From assembly GCA_027620075.1 (NCBI GenBank), contig JAQCEY010000001.1:62001-126000 (forward strand): DNA of 64,000 nt. The letters are read 5' to 3'. The first letter of the stretch is position 1, and every line of letters begins with the position of its first letter. Shown here piece by piece: positions 18,385-27,802 of this stretch. Position numbers and translations under genes: made by a program. This DNA comes from Pseudomonadota bacterium (lineage in GTDB: Bacteria > Pseudomonadota > Alphaproteobacteria > Rickettsiales > UBA6187). The notes under the pieces are model-generated. The model was not told where the DNA came from. It saw only the letters and a list, made by a program, of their open reading frames with translations, and did no database searches.

Positions 18385-20436
18385 CTAGTCGTTTTGCCAA
18401 GCTCTGCCTTTGTTAAGTGAGCTGACATTATATACTTCAAAAGTGCCGTCGCCATACTGTATCACATTAGCTCCTTGTTTTCTAATGTCTTGTTTGTTAA
18501 TGATTAATTTTTTATTTTTACATCTTTTCTTTATGTAGGTCAGGTTTATTATTATATCTGCATTTTCGCAATCTTCTTCAAATGCGATAGGGTGTTTTAT
18601 AAATGAGGCTAGTGTATTTTCGTATTTGTAATGGCAACGTGTCGAGTCGCATTTTATTATATCTCCTTCGGTTTGTGCGAAAGTTATAGGATTTTCTATT
18701 GCATAGCGTTTTTGCCATTGTTCCCTTGAATATCGCTCATGGAATTTTGATGAAAATGCTAAATTGTCAGGTGATGTCTTTACGGCGATTAATTTAGTAT
18801 CTTCTCCGATTATGATATTGGGTATATTCGGACTTAGTGAAAATAATGTGCCTGATATCATAACTAAAATACCCGCATACCTTATTTTGGTTTTCAGGAA
18901 TAAAAATATAACACCTCCAACGGTGAGCATTGCAAGTGTGATATCTGACATTTGACCTATGTTTCCTACAGGTTGGGGGAGGGACGATATATAGCTAGCG
19001 GTTTTTACAATAATATCAATTCCGAATATCATCGGTATAAGACCTATCTGCTCTAATCCGAAAGGCATGAGCAGTAACGTTAACACGCCGAACGGCATAA
19101 CGAATAATGACGTTAAAGGTACTACGATCAGATTTGTAAGAATGCCATATGGTGCAAAGTTATTAAAATGATACATGGCAAATGGAGCCGTTGCTATGCC
19201 TGCTACTGCCGATGAAAATATTATACCGAACAAATAAATACCTATTTTTTTGAATATTCCGAACTCGGAGTAATATTTAAAAAAAGGCTTGGCTATTTCA
19301 TACAGCGATATCAAGGCAAAAACGGCAGCGAATGACATTTGAAAACTTGGTGTTAATATACTTTCAGGAGTGAGAATAAGTATTATTAATGCAGCTACGG
19401 CAACCGAACGCATCGGGGTTGCCAGCCTGTCAATGATTATAGCCGTTAGTATAAGTGAAGTCATAATAAATGCACGTTGGGCGGAAATCGGTGTGCCGCT
19501 TATTAACAGGTAAATAAAGCTACCGATTATTGCAACAAAAGCCGCCCATTTTTTTATATTGTAATTTAAGGCTAGTTTTTTACTTAACGCAAATATAAAT
19601 CGACCGGAGAAAAAGAATATGGCAGCAACTAGCGATAGGTGCATTCCCGATATGGCTAATATATGTGCTATGCCTGAAAACCTTATTTCATCTAATGTTT
19701 TTTTATCAATGCCGCCTTTATCACCTACTAATAATGCAACCGCTATATTGCCGTTTTTACTGTCCGATGATTTTAGGATATTTTCTTTGATAGATTTGCG
19801 TAAATTCTCAAGTGACGCATTGAAACTCAAACTTTTCGGTGAGTATATGATTTCACCGTCTGAAACCGAATATCCTATAGCACCGATTTGCTGATAATAT
19901 GCGTGGCGTGGAAAATCATATCCGCCCGGTATTACCGGTCTTGGAAGCGGTAATAAGTTTGCTAAAATAGATATCCTGTCGCCTATAACTGCACCGGAAT
20001 CATTTTTGTTTATATTTACCCGAACCTTTTTCGGAGTGTTTTCTTTAGCAACTCCTTCTATTTCAATTTCTGTTAATACAAATCTTTTGCCTGTAGTTCT
20101 TGATGAGATGCTCTCAATAGTGCCTGTGATTTTTTTGATACCAGTTTCTTTGCTTATTACAGGGGCTTTTACTAAAATCGTGCGAAGGTTCGCCGATAAA
20201 AAACCACAGGATATTATTAACGATATTATGAGTAACCAAATTAGGTATGTGTTTTTTCTATATATAAATATTCCTACTAAAAGTAGAGCCGTTAATAAGA
20301 TGCTGATTTTTATATCTGGCTCGAAAGGGATTTTGAAATACGCAATTACCCCTATCCCGAACAGAACGGGAATCCACAAAAAGTACGAATCTTTTTCAGC
20401 TATTACAATATCTTGCAGCTTACTTTGTGAAGACAA
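18385..20436 (-). CDS. comEC: ComEC/Rec2-family competence DNA channel protein
   Basis: The 683-residue protein has several N-terminal membrane helices, an OB-fold-like DUF4131 domain (about 100-200) and the ComEC core beginning VALLVGDKGGIDKKTLDEIRFSG, with the signature AHILAISGMHLSLVA near residue 260 and about seven further helices. ComEC carries single-stranded DNA across the inner membrane during natural transformation. The C-terminal beta-lactamase-like nuclease domain seen in longer forms is absent; only about 130 polar residues follow the last helix. The start overlaps the upstream HAD gene by 17 bases. Confidence 0.88.
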   Translation of the reverse strand: MSSQSKLQDIVIAEKDSYFLWIPVLFGIGVIAYFKIPFEPDIKISILLTALLLVGIFIYRKNTYLIWLLIISLIISCGFLSANLRTILVKAPVISKETGIKKITGTIESISSRTTGKRFVLTEIEIEGVAKENTPKKVRVNINKNDSGAVIGDRISILANLLPLPRPVIPGGYDFPRHAYYQQIGAIGYSVSDGEIIYSPKSLSFNASLENLRKSIKENILKSSDSKNGNIAVALLVGDKGGIDKKTLDEIRFSGIAHILAISGMHLSLVAAIFFFSGRFIFALSKKLALNYNIKKWAAFVAIIGSFIYLLISGTPISAQRAFIMTSLILTAIIIDRLATPMRSVAVAALIILILTPESILTPSFQMSFAAVFALISLYEIAKPFFKYYSEFGIFKKIGIYLFGIIFSSAVAGIATAPFAMYHFNNFAPYGILTNLIVVPLTSLFVMPFGVLTLLLMPFGLEQIGLIPMIFGIDIIVKTASYISSLPQPVGNIGQMSDITLAMLTVGGVIFLFLKTKIRYAGILVMISGTLFSLSPNIPNIIIGEDTKLIAVKTSPDNLAFSSKFHERYSREQWQKRYAIENPITFAQTEGDIIKCDSTRCHYKYENTLASFIKHPIAFEEDCENADIIINLTYIKKRCKNKKLIINKQDIRKQGANVIQYGDGTFEVYNVSSLNKGRAWQND

Positions 20437-21322
20437 AAGACGACAATACCCCTGTTGGTCTTACATTATAATTATCGCATAGCTGTACCAGTCTTTTATA
20501 TTCAGGTATCTCGCCATGTTTTATGCCTAAATCGTAACCGTGAATACTTCCTGCGATTAGATAAGTATCTATATCTAAATTATTACCACCTTTTATGTCC
20601 GTTTCAAGGTTGTCGCCTATTACACAGATATTCTTTTTCTCAATATCAGGGAACATTAAGAAGGCTTTTTTGTATATCTCGTTATGAGGTTTGCCGAAAT
20701 ACAAAACTTTACCGCCCATTTTTACATATTTCTTTGCCATAACACCGGCACACATTGACTGGTTTCCTTTTTTGTCAACAATAACCGTGTCAGGGTTAGC
20801 ACATATCATCGGATTACTCTTTCTTAAGGATTGACAAAGGGTTGTCTTTAATTCTTCAAGTGATGGATTAGGTCTGTTGAAGCCTATAGCCAGTATAAAA
20901 TCAGACTCACTTACCGAATCAACTCTTTTGTATTCGTTATTTTCCAGAAATAGAAGGTCGGATTCCTGCTCTTCGAATATAAAGTATTTTTTACCTAAAT
21001 CATGTTTGTTTGAAATTATATATTCACGGGCTATTTCGCCTGATGTTATAACCCCGTCATATAAGTCTGAGGATATACCTAGTTTCGTTAGTATTTCCCT
21101 AGTAGTTTTTTCTCTTTTAGGGGCGTTAGACAAAAATATAATTTTCTTATTTGCCGCCCTAAGCTCTTCAAGGCAGTTTTTTACACCGTCATATAGTTCC
21201 GCACCATCATGAACCACACCCCATAAATCAACCAAGAACAATTGATATTTGTCTACAAGCTGTCCGATAGAATCATATTTTAGAATTTTATCTGTAAAGG
21301 CTTTATGCTGCAAGATCTTCAC
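20420..21322 (-). CDS. HAD-superfamily class IIA hydrolase (NagD-like phosphatase)
   Basis: The 300-residue protein shows HAD motif I in LFLVDLWGVVHDGAE, where the nucleophile Asp is followed by Leu-Trp-Gly-Val. Motif II is FLSNAPKR and motif IV is VIGDNLETDIKGGNN. The segment YFGKPHNEIYKKAF provides the conserved Lys. This matches the alphaproteobacterial TIGR01459-type class IIA family of predicted sugar or nucleotide phosphatases. The substrate is unknown. It overlaps lysK by 20 bases and comEC by 17, indicating one leftward operon lysK-HAD-comEC. Confidence 0.85.
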   Translation of the reverse strand: MKILQHKAFTDKILKYDSIGQLVDKYQLFLVDLWGVVHDGAELYDGVKNCLEELRAANKKIIFLSNAPKREKTTREILTKLGISSDLYDGVITSGEIAREYIISNKHDLGKKYFIFEEQESDLLFLENNEYKRVDSVSESDFILAIGFNRPNPSLEELKTTLCQSLRKSNPMICANPDTVIVDKKGNQSMCAGVMAKKYVKMGGKVLYFGKPHNEIYKKAFLMFPDIEKKNICVIGDNLETDIKGGNNLDIDTYLIAGSIHGYDLGIKHGEIPEYKRLVQLCDNYNVRPTGVLSSFVFTK

Positions 21323-22886
21323 CCCTTAATACACGTTGAATAAGTCCGGCGGTTTTATCCTTACCGTAAAGTTCAATAAATGAGCCGAATCGTGGTCCCT
21401 GACTTTGCCCTAACAGGACTTCATAGAGGGCTTGAAACCACTCACGCAAATTTTCAAATCCGTGTTCTTTACCTACCGCAAATACAATGTTCCCGATAGG
21501 CTGCTCATCGCTTGGTGTATAATCAAGCAACCTTTTCGCCAAATCTGCCATTGCAGCACGCTCTTGTTCATTTGGTTTTCTATATTTCTTATTTGGTTTT
21601 ACAAAATCCTGATAATAATGCAATGCATGTTTTACCAACTCATCTAAATACGGTGAATTTTCAGGAGTTGCACCCTTGGCATATGTCTCGATAAAGCCCC
21701 AAAGAATAGAAGAATCTTCTGCATGACATGCACTTGCAAGGTTCAATAACAAAGCAAATGTAAGGGGCAATTCAGGTTTTGGCGGATTGCCGTTGTGAAT
21801 ATGCCACACAGGATTTTTAAATTTTTCCTCGTCACTTTGCTCCTCAAATTTAACTAAGAACGAAATATATTCATCAACTGCTTTTGGGATTACATCAAAA
21901 TATAAACGTTTTGCTTTTCTTGGACTTTGGAACATGTAATAAGCAAGGCTTTCGGTCGGGGCGTATCTAAGCCATTCTTCCATTGAAAGACCGTTGCCTT
22001 TGGATTTTGATATTTTCTCGCCTTTGTCGTCCAAAAATAGTTCAAACATGAACTGCTCAGGGGCTTTTCCACCTACTATATTGCATATGTCGCTATATAT
22101 CCTTGCATTGGCATTGTGGTCTTTGCCGTACATCTCAAAATCAACGTCTAATGCCGCCCATCTCATTCCGAAATCAGGCTTCCATTGTAATTTACAATTA
22201 CCCCCTGTTACGGCTATCTCTTTTATTTCCCCGTCTTCGTCCTTAAATTTGATAGTGCCTTTATCGGGATTGCATTCTAAAGTAGGCACTTGCAATACGT
22301 TCCCCGTAGCCGGAGATATGGGCATGAAAGGACTGTATGTTTTCTGACGTTCTTCACCGAGGGTAGGGAGCATAACTTTCATTATGGCATCGAATTTTTT
22401 CAGTACCTCAAGCAGCTTTTCATCATAAATACCGCTTTTATATAGCTGTGTCGCACTTTTAAATTCATATTCAAAACCGAATTTATCCAAAAAATTGCAT
22501 AAACGGTTATTCATATGAGAGCCAAAGCTATCATGAGTTTCGAAAGGGTCGGGTATGTTTGTAAGCGGCTTACCCAGATTTGCCGCTATCATTTCCTGAT
22601 TAGGCAGGTTTTCGGGAACTTTTCTAAGACCGTCCATATCGTCTGACACGCAGAACAATTTTGTAGGTATTTGGGGTGCTATAAATTCAAAAGCACGCCT
22701 TACCATTGTTGTTCTGGCAACTTCGCCGAAAGTACCTATATGGGGCAGACCTGAAGGACCATATCCGGTTTCGAACAATACATAGCCCTTATCGGGAGTT
22801 TTGCCTCCGATTCGCTTATATATTTTCTCTGCTTCAATAAACGGCCATGTTTTTGAGTCTATAGCCTGTTTTGCCTGTTCATTCAT
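21303..22886 (-). CDS. lysK: Lysyl-tRNA synthetase, class I
   Basis: The 527-residue protein is a class I LysRS, the archaeal-type enzyme that alphaproteobacteria use in place of the class II form. The HIGH motif appears as LPHIGTFGEVART near residue 48 and the KMSKS loop as GEKISKSKGNG near residue 290. The C-terminal helical anticodon-binding part is complete. It charges tRNA-Lys. It is the first gene of the overlapping lysK-HAD-comEC set. This gene is one of the stronger taxonomic clues in the window. Confidence 0.96.
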   Translation of the reverse strand: MNEQAKQAIDSKTWPFIEAEKIYKRIGGKTPDKGYVLFETGYGPSGLPHIGTFGEVARTTMVRRAFEFIAPQIPTKLFCVSDDMDGLRKVPENLPNQEMIAANLGKPLTNIPDPFETHDSFGSHMNNRLCNFLDKFGFEYEFKSATQLYKSGIYDEKLLEVLKKFDAIMKVMLPTLGEERQKTYSPFMPISPATGNVLQVPTLECNPDKGTIKFKDEDGEIKEIAVTGGNCKLQWKPDFGMRWAALDVDFEMYGKDHNANARIYSDICNIVGGKAPEQFMFELFLDDKGEKISKSKGNGLSMEEWLRYAPTESLAYYMFQSPRKAKRLYFDVIPKAVDEYISFLVKFEEQSDEEKFKNPVWHIHNGNPPKPELPLTFALLLNLASACHAEDSSILWGFIETYAKGATPENSPYLDELVKHALHYYQDFVKPNKKYRKPNEQERAAMADLAKRLLDYTPSDEQPIGNIVFAVGKEHGFENLREWFQALYEVLLGQSQGPRFGSFIELYGKDKTAGLIQRVLRGEDLAA

Positions 22887-23011
22887 GTCGGTTCAAATGG
22901 TTTTTTTATTATATAATTAAAACTGAAAATACAAATAACTTCAGATTATTAGTTTTGTAAATCAAAAATTACTATTTTGCAAATATGTTAGCGGTATATT
23001 TGTAAGAATAT

Positions 23012-24025
23012 TTATACTCCGTACAAATGTTCAGTTTTTAAATCTCTGCCTGAACTTCTAGATACCAATTCGACAAAGTCTGTTTGTTTACCGTAATCTT
23101 CATTTTTCCTGAATTTTATGAGTTCTCTGCTGTTGTGGACTTTGGTATTACCTTTTTCTGCGGTAAGAATAGTTTTATATTGCTCGTTATCCGTATTAAC
23201 CAATACAGCCTTATCAGCTATCTTGGCAAGGGTTTCAAAAGATTCAGGCTTGCTAAAAGTCCTTATGGCACGTACCACCTCCTCATCTTTCATAGGGTTT
23301 TCACGTTCCTGAACACGCTTCCTTGTGGTTTCGGGGTCGGAAGTAGTTACACCTATTACAGTCAAATTGCTACCTTCAAGTTCTTGTAGGACGTTTTTAT
23401 TTTTTGCAATGTCAACATCCATTAGCTGCTCCCTAATGCTAGGTAGCTTTGCGTCCTTTGCCATTTGCAGTATAGCTTCATTAAGACCGCTTGCCTCAGA
23501 TCTTATAACGGCATACATATCACCGTATTCTTGTTTATGTTTATCGTTTGACTCGCTGTATTCAGGTAGTTTTGCTTTGAATATACCGAAATCAACCGAC
23601 ACGGCTGATTTTGCATCTTCTTTAAACTGTTCTCTCAATGCTTCAAGAGGGTGGTTTTCTCCCAGAGGCTCGCCGGATTCTATTTTTTTTCTCAAAGTTG
23701 ATTTACCTGCTCCCGGAGGACCTGCAAAAAGATATATATTTTGCTGTCCGTCTTCAGGAACTTTTTTGCCGCCTATCATATCCATTATGATTTCTCTGTG
23801 AAGCTCCCTTCTTTCAGGTGAATCTACTTTTTGATGAGTTGATATATCTTTGATAGTTTCTTTTGCTTCTTGACTATAAGCACCTAGAAGACGTTCCTGA
23901 CTGTTATTAAAATAGTCTTTTGCTCTTTGTGCGACCATATCAAGTATATAATCCGGTACGTCCGTTATTTTACCGTCTTTTATAACCGATTCAAGCTGTT
24001 GTTGTTTTTCTATATCAGTTGTCAT
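23012..24025 (-). CDS. Zeta-toxin-like P-loop kinase
   Basis: The 337-residue protein has a Walker A motif FAGPPGAGKSTLRKK near residue 105, preceded by IYLFA, in the style of zeta toxin / AAA_33 kinases. A Val-Asp pair follows (SVDFGIFKAKLPEY), then an Arg-rich helix (TTRKRVQERENPM) as in substrate-phosphorylating zeta enzymes. An N-terminal ~90-residue charged helical region and a C-terminal ~60-residue tail are unrecognised. No small epsilon-type antitoxin gene is adjacent, so a classical toxin-antitoxin pair is not supported. A stand-alone kinase or an exported effector are alternatives. Confidence 0.6.
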   Translation of the reverse strand: MTTDIEKQQQLESVIKDGKITDVPDYILDMVAQRAKDYFNNSQERLLGAYSQEAKETIKDISTHQKVDSPERRELHREIIMDMIGGKKVPEDGQQNIYLFAGPPGAGKSTLRKKIESGEPLGENHPLEALREQFKEDAKSAVSVDFGIFKAKLPEYSESNDKHKQEYGDMYAVIRSEASGLNEAILQMAKDAKLPSIREQLMDVDIAKNKNVLQELEGSNLTVIGVTTSDPETTRKRVQERENPMKDEEVVRAIRTFSKPESFETLAKIADKAVLVNTDNEQYKTILTAEKGNTKVHNSRELIKFRKNEDYGKQTDFVELVSRSSGRDLKTEHLYGV

Positions 24026-24119
24026 TTATAGTTACCTTTTGTTTTATTGCTTACCCATACTGAATGTGTATAATATTATACAGTTTGTTGTCAATAGTAA
24101 TGGTTAAAATATTAATAAT

Positions 24120-24542
24120 ATGTCCGAGCAATTCTGGAAAGAGAAGAAACTTGAGGAAATGAGCAAAGATGAATGGGAGTCTTTGTGCGACGGTTGCGGT
24201 CTTTGCTGCCTGATAAGGCTTGAAGATGAGGATACGGGCGAAATCGTGCAAAGTAATATTGCCTGTAAATATCTCGATCTTGATACATGCAAGTGTACCG
24301 ATTACAAAAACAGAAAGAAGAATGTTCCTGATTGTTGGATTATCACGCCTGAAAATATTCATGAGATATACTGGATGCCTGATACATGTGCCTATAAACT
24401 GGTCTATCAGGGGCAAGATTTATATGACTGGCACCCTCTAAAATCAGGGGATAAAAATTCAACTCATAAGGAAGGTATTTCCTATATAGGAGAAATGGTT
24501 TCCGAAGATGAGGTTGATATCGACGATGCAATTCAAGGTTGA
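24120..24542 (+). CDS. UPF0260 / YcgN-type cysteine-cluster protein
   Basis: The 140-residue protein has the YcgN pattern: FWKEKKLEEMSKDEWESLCD, the cysteine cluster CDGCGLCC near residue 23, and further cysteines (IACKYLD, CKCTDY, DCWIITP, TCAYKL). The family belongs to the zinc/iron-chelating CxxCxxCC group; its biochemical role is not established. The family assignment is firm. It stands alone, divergent from the zeta-like kinase. Confidence 0.88.
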   Translation: MSEQFWKEKKLEEMSKDEWESLCDGCGLCCLIRLEDEDTGEIVQSNIACKYLDLDTCKCTDYKNRKKNVPDCWIITPENIHEIYWMPDTCAYKLVYQGQDLYDWHPLKSGDKNSTHKEGISYIGEMVSEDEVDIDDAIQG

Positions 24543-24616
24543 ATAAATTATTGAAATCTGCAATTTAGTATGCTAGAGCTTAAGTGATTTTGTAAGTTAT
24601 TTATTATTTAAGGTAT

Positions 24617-25654
24617 ATGAGCTTGAGTCTTATTCTAACTGCGTTTTTATTTATATTTTTTACTGCGACTCCCGCTATTTCGGATAGCTTTTCAAAGGTT
24701 GTAAACGAAAATTATGCTTATAATCCGCTATATTTTTTTCTGCTTGTAACCGTTCTGGCTTTATCGGTAATCTTATTTGTGCTGAGAAGAAAAATAAAAT
24801 ACGGCTTTATCTATATAAGCTCTTTATTTGCTACAAAAAAGCAGTCCGAGGAACTTGTTGAAGCTTTTGATAAACTTGTAAATGTAATACGATGCAGAGA
24901 TGTCAACTTTAGGGAAGACTATAATAACCTTAAGACCGTTAGTGATAATAAAACAAATTTATTGGTAGGTGTTTCGCATGAAATACGTTCGCCTATGCAT
25001 GCTATATTGAATTTTGCCGAGCTTGGAAAAAAGAAGACCCGTGAAGGGAAGGCGGATAGTGTAGCTTCTTACTTTAATAATATAGAAGATAGCTGCACCA
25101 GATTACTTAAGGTTGTAAATTCAATTCTCGATATATCGGCAATAGAGTCGGGTAATGTAACTTACAAAATCGAAAAGAACAGTATTATTGATTGTATCGA
25201 CAATGTAATTTCAGACTTAGACCCGTTGATAAAAAAGAAAAAAATCAAAGTAGATACAGTCAGACTCCAGAAAAAAAACGATTACTATTTTGACATGGTG
25301 AAGTTATCCGTGGTATTAACGAACCTGATATCTAATGCCGTTAAATTCTCTCCAAATGAGGCAAACATAACGGTAAAGGTAGAGGATTTAGTTTGTTTTA
25401 AAGCTATACAAGGCAAATGCCTTAAGGTATCGGTTATAGATGAAGGGGTGGGGATTCCTAAAGATGAATTGGATATTATATTTAACAAATATAACCAAAG
25501 TTCGGTTACAAAAAATAACGCTCTTGGTTGCGGTATCGGGCTTGCGATATGTAAAGAGGTTATTGAGGCACATAAAGGCTATATATGGGCGGAGAAAAAT
25601 GTGCAAAGCGGCAGTAAATTTTCATTTGTTATACCTATCGGGGAGTTGAAATAG
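24617..25654 (+). CDS. Membrane sensor histidine kinase
   Basis: The 345-residue protein has a signal-like helix (about 3-22) and a transmembrane helix (about 38-56), giving only a very short periplasmic loop. The DHp domain has His121 in GVSHEIRSPMHAI. The ATPase domain shows the N box (LTNLISNAVKFSP), G1 (DEGVGIP) and G2 (GCGIGLAI). It lacks PAS or HAMP domains. The stop TAG overlaps the GTG start of the next gene by one base, so the two form a coupled two-component pair. Confidence 0.9.
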   Translation: MSLSLILTAFLFIFFTATPAISDSFSKVVNENYAYNPLYFFLLVTVLALSVILFVLRRKIKYGFIYISSLFATKKQSEELVEAFDKLVNVIRCRDVNFREDYNNLKTVSDNKTNLLVGVSHEIRSPMHAILNFAELGKKKTREGKADSVASYFNNIEDSCTRLLKVVNSILDISAIESGNVTYKIEKNSIIDCIDNVISDLDPLIKKKKIKVDTVRLQKKNDYYFDMVKLSVVLTNLISNAVKFSPNEANITVKVEDLVCFKAIQGKCLKVSVIDEGVGIPKDELDIIFNKYNQSSVTKNNALGCGIGLAICKEVIEAHKGYIWAEKNVQSGSKFSFVIPIGELK

Positions 25655-26559
25655 TGATAAAAGTACTTGTTGTAGATGACGATGCGATTAATGTTGAACT
25701 TTTAGAGGAGCATTTAAAAATAGAAGAATATGAACCCGTTAAGGCTTATAGCGGCGAAGAGGGGTGGAAGATTCTAGAGAACAGGAGTGATATTTCATTG
25801 ATATTACTGGATAGAATGATGCCGGGCATTGACGGTATCACATTCATGGAAATGCTGAATGAAAGCAAAAAAAATATACCGGTAATCATGCAGACCGCAG
25901 CGGCAGATCATGATAGCATTATTGAGGGCATAGATTCCGGTGTTTATTATTATCTTACCAAGCCTTTTACACATGATATGCTGATATCAATAATGCGTTC
26001 TGCATTAAATGATTTAAGATATAAAAAAGATTTACTAGAAGAGCTTGATAAAAACAACGCTTCAATATCTTTGATAAGAAATATTGAAATGAGATTGAGA
26101 AAGCCAAAAGAGGCTTATGATGCCGCATATTTTCTAGCAAGGTCTTATCCTGACCCCGAAAAGGTTATTTTGGGAATGATAGAGTTGCTGACCAATGCAA
26201 TAGAACATGGAAACCTGAATGTAGGCTTTGAAAGAAAAAGCGAATTGTTATCTTCCGGTAAGCTGGCTAATGAAATAAACAGGAGATTGCATTTGCCTGA
26301 AAACCTGAATAAGTACGTTACGGTAAAATTATCAAAAAATGCAGATGAAATCGTACTTAGCATAAAAGATTGCGGCAGGGGATTTGACTATGAAAGCTTC
26401 TTTGAATTAAAGCCTGAAAGGGCTGATAAGCCCAATGGGCGTGGATTGCTTATGACCCGCATAATAAGTTTTGATGAATTAGAATACTTAAGCGGAGGCT
26501 CGGAAGTGGTTTGCAGGCATAAATTAAGTGAAGATAAATCCGATGCTAACGTTGCTTAA
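25654..26559 (+). CDS. Response regulator with C-terminal RsbW-type HATPase
   Basis: The 301-residue protein has a receiver domain (1-120) with acidic pocket DDD near residues 8-10, phospho-acceptor Asp53 (LLDRMMPG) and Lys in YLTKPF. Instead of a DNA-binding or phosphatase output it ends in a HATPase_c domain (about 165-290) with the N box IELLTNAIEHGN and G box KDCGRGFD, like anti-sigma serine kinases. It may act on an anti-anti-sigma partner or serve as a phosphorylation-controlled kinase. It overlaps the histidine kinase by one base (GTG start) and thiE by 14 bases at its 3' end. Confidence 0.85.
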   Translation: MIKVLVVDDDAINVELLEEHLKIEEYEPVKAYSGEEGWKILENRSDISLILLDRMMPGIDGITFMEMLNESKKNIPVIMQTAAADHDSIIEGIDSGVYYYLTKPFTHDMLISIMRSALNDLRYKKDLLEELDKNNASISLIRNIEMRLRKPKEAYDAAYFLARSYPDPEKVILGMIELLTNAIEHGNLNVGFERKSELLSSGKLANEINRRLHLPENLNKYVTVKLSKNADEIVLSIKDCGRGFDYESFFELKPERADKPNGRGLLMTRIISFDELEYLSGGSEVVCRHKLSEDKSDANVA

Positions 26560-27172
26560 TAGCCTCATAAAGTTCATTTGTTGCAAATTCGCAGCCTTCG
26601 GGGTGTTGCCATATAGCCGAGACTACGGCGATAAAATCCGTACCCGTTTTTGATATTTCATTACAGTTATCGGCTTTGATACCGCCTATAGCAACGCACG
26701 GTATGCTACAATTTGTAACCCACCATTTTAAAATATCAGGTTTCGGTCGGGCTTTGGGTTCTTTTGTCTGTGTCGGGAAAAAAGCCCCGAATGCTACGTA
26801 GTCGGCTCCTGCTTCCGCCATTTCTAAAGCTCTGTCTGTAGAGCCGTAACAGCTTACGCCTATTACCTTTTTATTCCCCAGCAATTTCCTTGCGGTTGCT
26901 ACCGTACCGTCCTGTTCTTCTCCTATATGCACTCCGTCGGCATTTACTATTGCTGCCAGATCGGGTCTGTCGTTCAGTATAAACTGAACATTGTATTTGT
27001 GACATATAGGAATTATTTCTTTTGAATAGCCGATTATTTTCTCATCATCTGTGTTTTTGAGCCGAAGTTGAAAAACCGAAACTTTGCCTGTTGCAAGTGA
27101 CTTTTCTAGGTCGGTTTTGAACTTGGCAAGTTCAAATTTTTCAGGGCTTATAATATATAATTGCGTGTTCAT
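26546..27172 (-). CDS. thiE: Thiamine-phosphate synthase
   Basis: The 208-residue TIM barrel shows ThiE motifs: FQLRLKNTDD near the start, ILNDRPDLA, ADGVHIGEEQ, IGVSCYGSTDRA, ADYVAFGAFFPTQTK and CVAIGGIKADN. It joins HMP-pyrophosphate and thiazole phosphate to make thiamine phosphate. The start is one base after the ccmB stop, so it is transcribed with ccmA-ccmB. No TPP riboswitch could be seen before it. Confidence 0.92.
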   Translation of the reverse strand: MNTQLYIISPEKFELAKFKTDLEKSLATGKVSVFQLRLKNTDDEKIIGYSKEIIPICHKYNVQFILNDRPDLAAIVNADGVHIGEEQDGTVATARKLLGNKKVIGVSCYGSTDRALEMAEAGADYVAFGAFFPTQTKEPKARPKPDILKWWVTNCSIPCVAIGGIKADNCNEISKTGTDFIAVVSAIWQHPEGCEFATNELYEAIKQR

Positions 27173-27802
27173 CTACTCTCCTAACGCTTCCTTTATCGCT
27201 GTGCCTGTTGCAAGAATCGCTATAGGCAGCATAAGCAGCAATACGGACAGCAGCATTGTAATATTTGCACCGACACCGAAAATCAGTGTGGGAATATATA
27301 GCGGCAATATAATTATTCCTATAAGGTTTCCTGCTCGCTTTACACCCAAAGTCAAGGCGGCTCCCATTATACCTATCGAGCATAATATCGGTGTTCCTAT
27401 CGCCAGCGATAACATAATCGAGGGTACGTTATTTTCAATATTAAAAAGCATTGCTATAAAAGGGGTAATTAATATTAACGGAAGGCAGCTTATTATCCAG
27501 TGAGAGATAATTTTTGATAAAATAACAATCTCGGTCAAGTGTCCCTGAAGGAATATTTGAGCCAGTGAGCCGTCTTCGTAATCCTCATCGAAAATTTTCG
27601 GTATTGCCATCATTGAGGATAGCAAAGCACAGACCCATATAGTACCGGCTCCGATGTTTTTTAGCTTATCAGGTTCTGAGCCTGCGCCAAAAGCAAAAAG
27701 AAGCGAGGATATAATAAAAAAAGCGATTATATTACCTGTTCCGCTGCCTTTTTTAGACGCAAGCAGTAAATCACGCTTAATTAATATCAGCATTATATTC
27801 AA
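27173..27802 (-). CDS. ccmB: Haem exporter protein CcmB
   Basis: The 209-residue protein has about six membrane helices and the family start LIKRDLLLASKKGSGTGN followed by FAFGAGSEP and IFDEDYEDGSLAQI. With CcmA it forms the ABC transporter that drives release of holo-CcmE in cytochrome c maturation (System I). Its start overlaps the ccmA stop by four bases. No other ccm genes are in the window. Confidence 0.93.
   Translation of the reverse strand: MNIMLILIKRDLLLASKKGSGTGNIIAFFIISSLLFAFGAGSEPDKLKNIGAGTIWVCALLSSMMAIPKIFDEDYEDGSLAQIFLQGHLTEIVILSKIISHWIISCLPLILITPFIAMLFNIENNVPSIMLSLAIGTPILCSIGIMGAALTLGVKRAGNLIGIIILPLYIPTLIFGVGANITMLLSVLLLMLPIAILATGTAIKEALGE

Noticed and set aside
26546-27172. 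TPP riboswitch before thiE
   Set aside because: thiE begins one base after ccmB and no leader is available; no riboswitch-like conserved segment was seen.
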